Part shown: positions 7,275 through 12,934 of the stretch, piece by piece
Numbering within the stretch: the first letter of the stretch is position 1
Layout: each line of letters opens with the position of its first letter
Assembly: GCF_002498065.1 (NCBI RefSeq)
Contig: NZ_DAFZ01000014.1
Span: forward strand, 1-12,934
Source: Methanoculleus sp. UBA208
Lineage (GTDB): Archaea; Halobacteriota; Methanomicrobia; Methanomicrobiales; Methanoculleaceae
Direction: 5' to 3'
Length of the DNA stretch: 12,934 nt
Program-made: the position numbers and the translations under genes
Notes under the pieces: generated by a model
Told to the model about the DNA's origin: nothing
Seen by the model: the letters and a program-made list of their open reading frames with translations, nothing else
Database searches by the model: none

Positions 7275-8429
7275 TCACTCCCGCATCCTTGCAATGAGGG
7301 CAAGCATCAGGCCCAGCATGAGTGCGACGGTTCCCGGGATCAGGAGGAACGATGCAAGCATGCCCTGTTCGATCGGGACGAGGCCCGTTTCACTGAATCC
7401 CTGGAGGAACTGAAGCAGGAAAAAGATCCCGGCAAGCATCGCGGCGAGCCCCGGCAGCCCGATGTGCAGGAGAGGCCTCTTCTCCACGGCGAGCCAGAAT
7501 ATCGATCCGAGCACCTCTATTCCGTGAGACAGGGGATCCTTCGTGGATGTGTCAAAGTTTCCGTATTTGCAGTTAATCGGCGTCTCCCCGATACGCAGGT
7601 GCTTCTCCTGAGCGATCCGGAGCATCTCGGATTCGGTCGAGAAGTCATCTTTTCGCAACGCGCCGAACATCGACTCGATGGTTTTCCTGTTCAGTGCCCG
7701 AAAGCCGCATTGTGAGTCTGTTATCGAACTGCCGGTGCTGGAGGCGATATCGAGCACTGCCCGGCCGAACCGCCGGTAGAAGGGCATCTGGCCGAAGGCC
7801 CGAAAGCCGATGACGAGGTCGGCGGTATCGGCGAGGATCGGCTCGACCAGGAGAGGGATCTCCCCGGGGTTGTGCTGGCCGTCTCCATCCATGAGGACCA
7901 GACAGTCGTAGTTGTGATCGACCGCATACTTGAGGGCGCTTTTTATCCCCTGCCCTTTCCCTTTCCGGGTTCCGTGCGAGATGACGGTCGCCCCGGCATC
8001 CCGGGCGACCTTCACGGTGTTGTCCGTGCACCCGTCATCGATCACCAGAACCTCGTCGACGTGCTGCCGGGCCCGGAGAACGACGGAACCGATCGCAACC
8101 TCCTCATCGAAACATGGGATCGCCGCAAGCGTCCTCACCGTGCCCGGCCGGCGGGACGGGATGGCGGCAGCCTCGGCGGTCTCGCTCGCCATCCGCCGTT
8201 TCCCCGGAACCGTCGGCGTCCGTAGAGGATTGATCTGCTCCTGGGCCTCATAACGGAGGGCAGGGACGTCTATCGGGCTCTCCTGTCCGATGCTCCGGGG
8301 TACGTGCCGTTCAACCCATCTGTCTCTCTCTGCATCTATGTACTGCGGCAATGGCACAGTTGTTTCTTCGGCGAACAACCCCTCTACATGAGCGGGTGGC
8401 CTCGCCCGAACCGGATCCTTGTCGTACAT
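7275..8429 (-). CDS. Family 2 glycosyltransferase, polyprenyl-phosphate sugar type, membrane anchored
   Basis: The catalytic part resembles dolichyl/polyprenyl-phosphate sugar synthases (DPM/DPG-like), which load a sugar from a nucleotide donor onto a lipid phosphate at the cytoplasmic membrane face. AAIPCFDEE at 102-110 starts the GT-A fold, VIDDGCTDNT at 129-138 follows, MDGDGQHNP at 180-188 holds the DxD metal site (Asp181, Asp183), and TDSQCGFRAL at 237-246 is typical of this group. Two hydrophobic segments at about 320-343 and 357-381 should be membrane helices. The first 95 or so residues are a polar extension without a recognisable domain. The ATG at 8429 has GAGGGG seven bases upstream and lies just after the promoter. 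An ATG at 8192 also has an upstream GGGGA and would give a 305-residue protein of more usual length. This is the first gene of the operon; the lipid and sugar are inferred. Confidence 0.9.
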   Translation of the reverse strand: MYDKDPVRARPPAHVEGLFAEETTVPLPQYIDAERDRWVERHVPRSIGQESPIDVPALRYEAQEQINPLRTPTVPGKRRMASETAEAAAIPSRRPGTVRTLAAIPCFDEEVAIGSVVLRARQHVDEVLVIDDGCTDNTVKVARDAGATVISHGTRKGKGQGIKSALKYAVDHNYDCLVLMDGDGQHNPGEIPLLVEPILADTADLVIGFRAFGQMPFYRRFGRAVLDIASSTGSSITDSQCGFRALNRKTIESMFGALRKDDFSTESEMLRIAQEKHLRIGETPINCKYGNFDTSTKDPLSHGIEVLGSIFWLAVEKRPLLHIGLPGLAAMLAGIFFLLQFLQGFSETGLVPIEQGMLASFLLIPGTVALMLGLMLALIARMRE

Positions 8430-8470
8430 CCGCTTTCCCCTCTTGACGTACTGAAACGGGACTGTGCTGG

Positions 8471-8480
8471 CATATATTAA
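8471..8480 (-). promoter_or_regulatory. TATA box for the glycan operon
   Basis: On the minus strand TTAATATATG lies about 42 bases before the first ATG of the operon at 8429. An archaeal start of transcription 25 or so bases downstream would give a short leader of about 20 bases that includes the GAGGGG ribosome binding site at 8437-8442. The spacing and composition fit well, but the transcription start is not known. Confidence 0.6.
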
Positions 8481-8481
8481 T

Positions 8482-8498
8482 AGGTTATTATTAAACCT
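8482..8498. promoter_or_regulatory. Operator-like inverted repeat beside the TATA box
   Basis: AGGTT at 8482-8486 and AACCT at 8494-8498 are reverse complements around a seven-base A/T spacer. The pair lies immediately upstream of the operon TATA element, where an archaeal regulator or the TFB-recognition element would bind. The short arms mean chance is a real possibility. Confidence 0.3.
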
Positions 8499-8564
8499 GA
8501 ATCCTTAACTATTTCAAAAATGGATCTAATTTGATTAACAAATGTGCGCTCAAAACTGTATCTG

Positions 8565-8575
8565 GGTATTTAAGC
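8565..8575 (-). promoter_or_regulatory. Second, distal TATA-like element
   Basis: GCTTAAATACC on the minus strand resembles an archaeal TATA box and lies about 140 bases before the operon start codon. It could be a second promoter giving a longer leader, or drive a short untranslated RNA. There is no other support. Confidence 0.25.
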
Positions 8576-8780
8576 ATTTTGGATTGGGGAAGGGGGTCGG
8601 TTATCCCGCGGTATGAATGGATAAAGGATCCATATGTTACGATTCCGGCAGTGTTCGGTCTTATCGGGTATCGTCATCCGGAAGCGTTAAGTCCAGAAGC
8701 CCTGGATGGTGGGTAGAATGCCCGATTTCTCCTGCCGCACCGCGTTTGGAAGATCTATTGCCTGCGGCCTGATCCTTTCG

Positions 8781-8809
8781 AAAACAGAGATAATAATGTG
8801 GGTCTGTTT
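8781..8809 (-). terminator. Possible truA terminator
   Basis: On the minus strand AAACAGA (8809-8803) can pair with TCTGTTT (8788-8782) around 14 bases and is followed by one more T. It sits about 30 bases after the truA stop. The stem is AT-rich and the T-run short, so this is a weak candidate. Confidence 0.25.
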
Positions 8810-8838
8810 CCCTATCCTTTCTGAGCCAGATTGCCGTA

Positions 8839-9645
8839 TCAGAAAGTTTTATATTGGGGTGTGTCCGGCGCAAGGCGTGCAGCCACCTCCGCCATGACGG
8901 CGTGGTAGCGATGGCGGTCGGCAAGGTGCCGGCGGCTCTTTTCGTCGATCGAGAGTGGCGTAAAGGAGACTCCGCAATCGATATCCCAGAGGACCAGTCC
9001 CTCGGGAGGGGCCGCAGGGATTCTCTGCTCCGTCGGATCTCTAAGGAGCCGTGTAATCTCCCCGGCGCCGGCGTCGCCCCTTCCCACCCGTTCGAGCGCC
9101 GTCGCCATGCACCGGACCATATTCCAGAGGAAACTCTCCCCCGTCACCTCGAAGACTGCAAACGGCCCGTCTTCAAAGACCCGTGCAGCAAGGATCGTCC
9201 TCTCCGGGTTCCGGTCGCCGACGCGGGCGAACGAGGAGAAGCCGTGCCGCCCGAGGAACTCCTGCGCCGCTTCGTGCATGGCGGCGGTGTTGTCCGGGGC
9301 GAAGAAATAGTAGCGGTAGGTCCTCGATGCGGCGCTGTACCGGGGGTGGAACCCGCCCGGCACCCCGGCCCACGCCGTACACCAGATGTCGGCCGGGAGC
9401 ACCTCGTTCAGCGCTTCGATCGCCCGTTCCGGCTTACCTGTCCGGAACGAGCAGACCTGGCCTCGGGCGTGCACCCCGCGATCGGTGCGGCCGGCGGTGA
9501 CGAAGTTGGCCTCCCGCCAGTCGTCGAAGAGCCCGAGAATCCTGCAGGCCTCGATGAACTCGCCCTCCACGGTGCGGAGCCCCGGCTGCATCTGCGAGCC
9601 GAAGAAACGGTCCCCGAAATATGAGAAGCGGAATGCCAGATTCAT
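8839..9645 (-). CDS. truA: tRNA pseudouridine synthase TruA
   Basis: TruA converts uridines at positions 38-40 of the tRNA anticodon arm to pseudouridine. The 268-residue protein starts with FRFSYFGDRFFGSQMQPG at 5-22 and carries AGRTDRGVHA at 51-60 with the catalytic Asp55. FHPRYSAASRTYRYYF near 99-114 and GESFLWNMVRCMATAL in the C-terminal half are the other family blocks. The length is usual for archaeal members. The start ATG at 9645 overlaps the stop of the PHP gene as ATGA, and there is no good Shine-Dalgarno site before it, so translation probably depends on the upstream gene. Confidence 0.95.
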   Translation of the reverse strand: MNLAFRFSYFGDRFFGSQMQPGLRTVEGEFIEACRILGLFDDWREANFVTAGRTDRGVHARGQVCSFRTGKPERAIEALNEVLPADIWCTAWAGVPGGFHPRYSAASRTYRYYFFAPDNTAAMHEAAQEFLGRHGFSSFARVGDRNPERTILAARVFEDGPFAVFEVTGESFLWNMVRCMATALERVGRGDAGAGEITRLLRDPTEQRIPAAPPEGLVLWDIDCGVSFTPLSIDEKSRRHLADRHRYHAVMAEVAARLAPDTPQYKTF

Positions 9646-10307
9646 TGATGTACCGTTCGCCGAATTCTACGGAGAGCGCCCCTGATGGACTGGCGGGTGT
9701 AGGTGTGGAGCGGGGTCATCCTTCCTCCCGCCATCGTCCGCCCTCCCCGGATCGCGGCGAGGATGGAGGCCGCATCCGGTTCGGCCGCGACGTAGGTTAC
9801 CCCGAACCCGACGTAACGCGCGTTGTGGGCGTCGCTCCCGGCAACGCCGGGTTTTCCGAATCTCCGTGCGATGACTGCGGCTTTCCGGTTCGCCGACCCG
9901 GTGATGTAGCGGCTGTTGAAGACTTCCACAGCGTCCACCGCTCCGATACCGGCCGCGAGTCTTCTCCCGACGCCATGGCGCCAGCGGTGGTAGGGGTGGG
10001 GGAGAATGAGGAGAGCGCCCCGGGTGCGGGCCAGGGCGACGGTCTCGAAGAAGTCGAGACCCTTCGGGAGGGGTTCGGTGACCCCGAGAGCGAGCAGGTG
10101 GCCCTGTCTTGTCGATATCTCGGTGCCCGGGATCACGGTCACGGGGGTGTCGCACTCGAGGGCGTAGCGGGCGCCTTCCACCGTGTCGTGGTCGGTGATC
10201 GCAATGGCGTCGAGGCCGACCGCCTCCGCTCGCCGGAGGATCTCCTCCACGCTACTCTCTCCGTCCTTGGAGAACCTTGTGTGGACATGCAGGTCGCACC
10301 GCAGCAT
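9642..10307 (-). CDS. PHP-domain metal-dependent phosphoesterase
   Basis: The 221-residue protein is a stand-alone PHP domain, a seven-stranded barrel that binds two or three metal ions and hydrolyses phosphoesters. Visible metal ligands are His7 and His9 (CDLHVHT), Asp39-His40-Asp41 in TDHD, Glu63 in GTEIS, His70, His104 in PHP and Asp159/His161 in GSDAH. Together they match the family set. The substrate is unknown; related stand-alone proteins include nucleotide and sugar-phosphate phosphatases. The ATG at 10307 has no clear ribosome binding site, and a TATA-like element about 30 bases upstream suggests a leaderless or near-leaderless transcript shared with truA. Co-transcription with truA may be convenience rather than function. 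Confidence 0.92.
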   Translation of the reverse strand: MLRCDLHVHTRFSKDGESSVEEILRRAEAVGLDAIAITDHDTVEGARYALECDTPVTVIPGTEISTRQGHLLALGVTEPLPKGLDFFETVALARTRGALLILPHPYHRWRHGVGRRLAAGIGAVDAVEVFNSRYITGSANRKAAVIARRFGKPGVAGSDAHNARYVGFGVTYVAAEPDAASILAAIRGGRTMAGGRMTPLHTYTRQSIRGALRRIRRTVHQ

Positions 10308-10312
10308 GAGAT

Positions 10313-10347
10313 CAGATTATTTGTCATCCTCTGAATAATAAGTAAAG
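10313..10347. promoter_or_regulatory. Compact divergent promoter region
   Basis: Only 44 bases separate the start codons of the PHP gene (minus) and the dihydropteroate synthase-like gene (plus). AGATTATTTGT at 10313-10323 is a TATA candidate for the plus gene, and AATAATAAGT at 10335-10344 (ACTTATTATT on the minus strand) is one for the minus genes. Each lies 30-40 bases from its own ATG, which would put both transcription starts almost at the start codons. Neither gene shows a convincing Shine-Dalgarno site, in keeping with leaderless transcripts. Confidence 0.5.
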
Positions 10348-10351
10348 TGTT

Positions 10352-11776
10352 ATGCGCATTCTCCTCCCGACCGGATCGGCAACGGCCGGAATCGTGAAGA
10401 CGGCGGCTGAGCGTTTCGGCGACCGCTACGAGATAGATGTGGTGATCACCGGCGATATCGCGTCGTTTCTCGCCCCCGGCGAACTCCGGAGGCTGCTTTC
10501 AGGCGGTGACTACGACACGGCGATCGTCTCCGGGATGTGCACCGCATCCTTCGCCGATGTCGAGCGCGAGACCGGCGTCCCGGTCTACCGAGGCCCGCGG
10601 CATGCGGCCGATCTCCCGCTGGTCCTTTCGGTGCTGGATCGTGTCCGGCTCTCAAAGACCGTCCCCGCCGACGAGTTCCTCGCACAGACGCGGCGTGAGG
10701 AGGCCTGCCGGCAGGTGGCGCTCCGGGAAGCGGAGGCAGAGGCGGAGTTCATCATCCGGGGCGTGAAAATCGGCGGGGGTTCGAGGATGAAGGTGCTCGC
10801 GGAGATCATGGACGCGCACAGGCGCGACGATCTCCTTGCCGACGTCCGGCGGTTCTTTGCCGACGGGGCCGATATCGTCGACCTGGGGTTCGGGTTCGAC
10901 GCGACCCCCGCCGACGTGAAGAGGTGTTTTTCGCCCCTCGCAAAGGTCGAAGGCCCTCTCGCCGTCGATACGCAGGACCCCGCCCTCATCGCAGCGGCGC
11001 TCTCCCGCGCCGACCTGGTGCTCTCCCTGCACGAGGGAAACATCCCCGTCGTCGGTGAGGCGGTCGCAAAAGCCGGGGCGGCCGCGGTCGTGGTGCCGCG
11101 TGAGCGGACGCTTCAGGAGAACCTTGCCGCCGCCGAGAATGCCGGGATCCGCTGCCTGATCGCCGACCCCCTTCTCCAGCCGGTGGGGTCCGGGCTCGTC
11201 GATTCACTCGCCGGGTTTTCGGAGGCTCCGCGTCCGCTCTTCTTCGGGGCCGGCAACGTCGCGGAACTGCTGGACGCTGATTCGCCCGGGGCGAACGCGC
11301 TGCTCGCGGGGATGGCGCACGAAGTCGGGGCCGCCGTCGTCTTCACGAGCGAGCACAGCGACAAGACAACCGGATCGGTTGCGGAGATGCGGCGGGCGAC
11401 AGAGATGATGGCCCTCGTGACCGATCGCCCGTATCCCAAAGACCTGGGGCTCGACCTCCTGATCCTGAAGGAGAAACGGCGACGGCGCGAACCTCCGCTG
11501 GAGTATGGCAGCATCATGGATGCGCATCCCGTGCCGGACGAGATCGTCTACGACCCCCTCGGGTGCATCCGCATCGGGATCGAGGGGGGTTTTATCGTCG
11601 CGGTTCATAAGGATCGTGCTGTTCGGGGAAAGTGCTGGGAAGACGTCTTTTACACGCTTCTTGCAAACGCAAGCCTCTCCCGGCTCGACCACGCCGCTTA
11701 CCTTGGAAAAGAGCTCTTCAAAGCGGAACTCGCCATCCGGTACGGGAGGAGTTTCGAACAGGACGGGCCGTTCTGA
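10352..11776 (+). CDS. Archaeal dihydropteroate synthase-like protein
   Basis: This 474-residue protein belongs to the archaeal dihydropteroate synthase-related family, proposed to join the pterin to the arylamine part during methanopterin synthesis. Residues 1-130 or so form an N-terminal domain specific to the archaeal group (MRILLPTGSATAG, then VITGDIASF and AIVSGMCTASF). The barrel part follows with MKVLAEIMDAH at 146-156, FFADGADIVDLGFGFD at 168-183 and PLAVDTQDP at 202-210, which mirror the DHPS blocks for pterin and phosphate binding. A C-terminal domain of unknown role follows after about 370. It is monocistronic, starting next to the divergent promoter and ending in its own terminator. 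The family assignment is strong; the exact reaction rests on family literature and not on this sequence. Confidence 0.88.
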   Translation: MRILLPTGSATAGIVKTAAERFGDRYEIDVVITGDIASFLAPGELRRLLSGGDYDTAIVSGMCTASFADVERETGVPVYRGPRHAADLPLVLSVLDRVRLSKTVPADEFLAQTRREEACRQVALREAEAEAEFIIRGVKIGGGSRMKVLAEIMDAHRRDDLLADVRRFFADGADIVDLGFGFDATPADVKRCFSPLAKVEGPLAVDTQDPALIAAALSRADLVLSLHEGNIPVVGEAVAKAGAAAVVVPRERTLQENLAAAENAGIRCLIADPLLQPVGSGLVDSLAGFSEAPRPLFFGAGNVAELLDADSPGANALLAGMAHEVGAAVVFTSEHSDKTTGSVAEMRRATEMMALVTDRPYPKDLGLDLLILKEKRRRREPPLEYGSIMDAHPVPDEIVYDPLGCIRIGIEGGFIVAVHKDRAVRGKCWEDVFYTLLANASLSRLDHAAYLGKELFKAELAIRYGRSFEQDGPF

Positions 11777-11799
11777 ACGGCCCGCTCCCATAAATTTTT
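11764..11799 (+). terminator. Terminator of the DHPS-like gene
   Basis: CGGGCCGTT at 11764-11772 pairs perfectly with AACGGCCCG at 11776-11784 around a CTG loop, and TTTTT follows at 11795-11799. The hairpin contains the stop codon of the gene. The ten-base gap before the T-run is longer than in bacterial terminators, but archaeal termination mostly depends on the T-run. Confidence 0.6.
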
Positions 11800-11856
11800 C
11801 TCGATAGAGGGGCCGGCCCGGTCCCCGGGATTTGGCTCTCAGGGGACATAATAATA

Positions 11857-11866
11857 TTTATATATT
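11857..11866 (+). promoter_or_regulatory. TATA box for the cupredoxin-fasciclin gene
   Basis: TTTATATATT lies in an AT-rich island at 11847-11880 flanked by GC-rich DNA, and is close to the archaeal TATA consensus. Transcription would start near 11888-11893, leaving a leader of about 140 bases before the ATG at 12030. Confidence 0.6.
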
Positions 11867-11889
11867 TATGAGATTATTTTCCGGCCCGT

Positions 11890-12029
11890 GGCAGCGGCGA
11901 GCGGTGCCGAACCGCTCGGGCAGGTATCCCCGGTATCGTGAACCCCCGGAGGCAGGAAGTGCGTTCGGGGCCCGACTCCGGGATGCCGGCCGTTCTCCCT
12001 GCCATGGTTCATAAACGTGGTGAGACTGC
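11890..12029 (+). other. Long GC-rich leader with hairpin
   Basis: No gene is supported here. CGAGCGGT at 11898-11905 and ACCGCTCG at 11911-11918 form a perfect eight-base-pair stem with a GCCGA loop. GGCAGG at 11951-11956 can pair with CCTGCC at 11998-12003 and enclose a second GC-rich segment. A nine-codon frame from the ATG at 12004 ends with a TGA that overlaps the start codon of the next gene. The layout would suit a structured or regulatory leader, but it matches no riboswitch I know. Confidence 0.35.
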
Positions 12030-12934
12030 ATGAGAAGGAATCCAACCATACTCGGGCTCGTAGCGGCCCTGGCAATCGGACTCGTTGCCCTGCCGGTTCT
12101 CGCGGCGACCGCCGATGTCGAGATACGCGGCGGTGCGTACATCCCCGCCTCGCTCACGGTCGAGGGCAATACAACGGTAACCTGGACGAACTACGGTGAG
12201 GTAAGCCATACCGTCACCAGCACGGGTGGGCTCTTCGACTCCGGGCCGATCGAAGAGAACGAGACGTTCGAACACGCGTTCAACGACACGGGGACATACC
12301 CGTACGGCTGTACGCTCAACGCCTCGACGCAACGGACACCCATGCAGGGTGTCGTCATCGTCGTCCCGGAGGGGATGATGGTCGCTCCGGCCGGGAACGT
12401 GACCCCCGGGGAAGAGCCGGCGAACATGACGCTGGCCGACCTGGTCGCGGAGAATGAAGACCTGGCCTCATTTGCGGGCGCAGTCGAGGATGCGGGACTC
12501 ACGCGGACGGTGCTCGCTACCGGGGGGCCGTATACGGTCTTTGCCCCGGACAACGCCGCCTTTGAGGCTCTCGGCAACGAGACCCTTGCCGGACTCTCGA
12601 ACGATACAGAGACGCTTGATGCCCTGCTCATGCACCATGTGGTGAGGGGGAACTATACCGCAGAAGATCTGGTGATGGAGGCAAACGGCACCGGAAACGA
12701 GACGGTTCTTGAGACGCTCGCCGGGGACAACCTCACCGTCGGGGCGGCAGACGGCGACCTCACGATAGGGAACGCGAGCATTGTTGCATCCGATATCACG
12801 GCCGACAACGGCATCGTCCACATCATCGACACGGTTCTCGTGCCGCCGGGGCTCGTGCTGTCGGGGAATGCGACTCCGGCCGGGAACGAGACCGCCGAGG
12901 CAAACGTCACCATCGTTGAACCCATGGAGGGCGC
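12030..12934 (+). CDS. Secreted cupredoxin plus fasciclin (FAS1) protein, partial at the window edge
   Basis: The frame runs off the right edge after 301 full codons. Residues 1-25 are a signal peptide (MRRN, then a hydrophobic core to PVLAA). Residues 28-113 form a cupredoxin-like domain with VTWTNYG at 50-56 and His60 in SHTVTS. The usual C-x2-H-x4-M end is altered: Cys94 and a later Met105 are present, but Asn97 stands where the second His ligand is expected. Residues 131-273 form a FAS1 domain, with YTVFAPDNAAF at 168-178 and NGIVHIIDTVLVPP at 260-273. There are 16 N-x-S/T sequons, pointing to a heavily N-glycosylated surface protein. GGTGAG at 12019-12024, five bases before the ATG, supports the start. 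The role, adhesion or redox, is not known, and more domains may follow beyond the edge. Confidence 0.88.
   Translation, partial: MRRNPTILGLVAALAIGLVALPVLAATADVEIRGGAYIPASLTVEGNTTVTWTNYGEVSHTVTSTGGLFDSGPIEENETFEHAFNDTGTYPYGCTLNASTQRTPMQGVVIVVPEGMMVAPAGNVTPGEEPANMTLADLVAENEDLASFAGAVEDAGLTRTVLATGGPYTVFAPDNAAFEALGNETLAGLSNDTETLDALLMHHVVRGNYTAEDLVMEANGTGNETVLETLAGDNLTVGAADGDLTIGNASIVASDITADNGIVHIIDTVLVPPGLVLSGNATPAGNETAEANVTIVEPMEG

Larger units (their letters stand above)
8430..8838. other. 409-base intergenic region with operon promoter
   Basis: This stretch is clearly richer in A and T than the flanking genes, most of all at 8461-8580. The candidate frames inside it, such as the one from a TTG at 8531 on the plus strand (61 codons), have no ribosome binding site and no recognisable motif. 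It separates the 3' end of truA from the 5' end of the glycan operon, both on the minus strand, so it must hold the truA terminator and the operon promoter. A small RNA within it is possible but not shown. Confidence 0.55.

Noticed and set aside
8531..8716. Plus-strand 61-codon frame starting with TTG in the intergenic region
   Set aside because: It has no ribosome binding site, uses a weak start codon and matches no family. It is compatible with chance in a stretch of this length.
8854..9624. Plus-strand open frame of 256 codons, opposite truA
   Set aside because: It is antisense to truA, which carries the full set of family motifs.
11890..12003. Possible tRNA or known riboswitch in the leader
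   Set aside because: There is no T-loop consensus, no cloverleaf and no match to a riboswitch core that I can recognise; only simple hairpins are visible.
11832..12014. 60-codon plus-strand frame across the fasciclin promoter
   Set aside because: It spans the TATA box and leader, has no ribosome binding site and no motif.
1..12934. CRISPR array, insertion sequence or integration site
   Set aside because: No regularly spaced repeats, transposase or integrase motifs, or flanking target duplications were found. The window reads as stable chromosomal genes.

Overview
The window looks like chromosomal DNA from a methanogenic archaeon of the Methanomicrobiales, most like Methanoculleus. The reasons are high GC coding sequence, AT-rich TATA-box promoters, purine-rich Shine-Dalgarno (SD) sites, an archaeal dihydropteroate synthase-like protein of the kind linked to methanopterin synthesis, and a secreted cupredoxin/fasciclin protein rich in N-glycosylation sequons. 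The genus is an inference from gene content and could not be tested by a search.

Positions 166-8429 hold one minus-strand operon of six genes. In order of transcription they are: a membrane-anchored family 2 glycosyltransferase (8429-7275), UDP-GlcNAc 2-epimerase (7236-6157), UDP-ManNAc 6-dehydrogenase (6137-4764), a family 4 glycosyltransferase (4693-3485), a protein of unknown function that looks like an alpha/alpha toroid (3500-2310), and a two-domain dehydrogenase/Gfo-Idh-MocA oxidoreductase (2313-166). The gaps are 38, 19 and 70 bases, then overlaps of 16 and 4 bases. The epimerase and dehydrogenase give the standard route UDP-GlcNAc to UDP-ManNAc to UDP-ManNAcA. The glycosyltransferases would load and build a lipid-linked glycan, probably for surface protein N-glycosylation or another exopolymer. 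The last two genes are tightly coupled and probably modify the glycan in a way I cannot identify. A TATA-like element at 8471-8480 fits the operon promoter.

Positions 8430-8838 form a less GC-rich stretch of about 409 bases with no convincing gene. It holds the operon promoter, an inverted repeat and a second TATA-like element.

Positions 8839-10307 hold a minus-strand pair, a PHP-domain phosphoesterase followed by tRNA pseudouridine synthase TruA, joined by an ATGA overlap. A 44-base divergent promoter separates this pair from the plus-strand dihydropteroate synthase-like gene (10352-11776), which ends in a hairpin plus oligo-T terminator. A TATA box at 11857-11866 and a GC-rich leader of about 140 bases precede the last gene (12030 to the window edge). 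This is a secreted cupredoxin plus fasciclin protein, cut off by the edge. Its cupredoxin copper site appears to have lost one histidine, and it carries 16 N-glycosylation sequons in the visible part, so it is a plausible acceptor for a glycan like the one the operon would make.

Positions 1-165, at the left edge, hold a perfect inverted repeat, a plus-strand terminator-like hairpin and possible alternative pairings, but no gene I can support. No tRNA, rRNA, CRISPR array or insertion sequence was seen.
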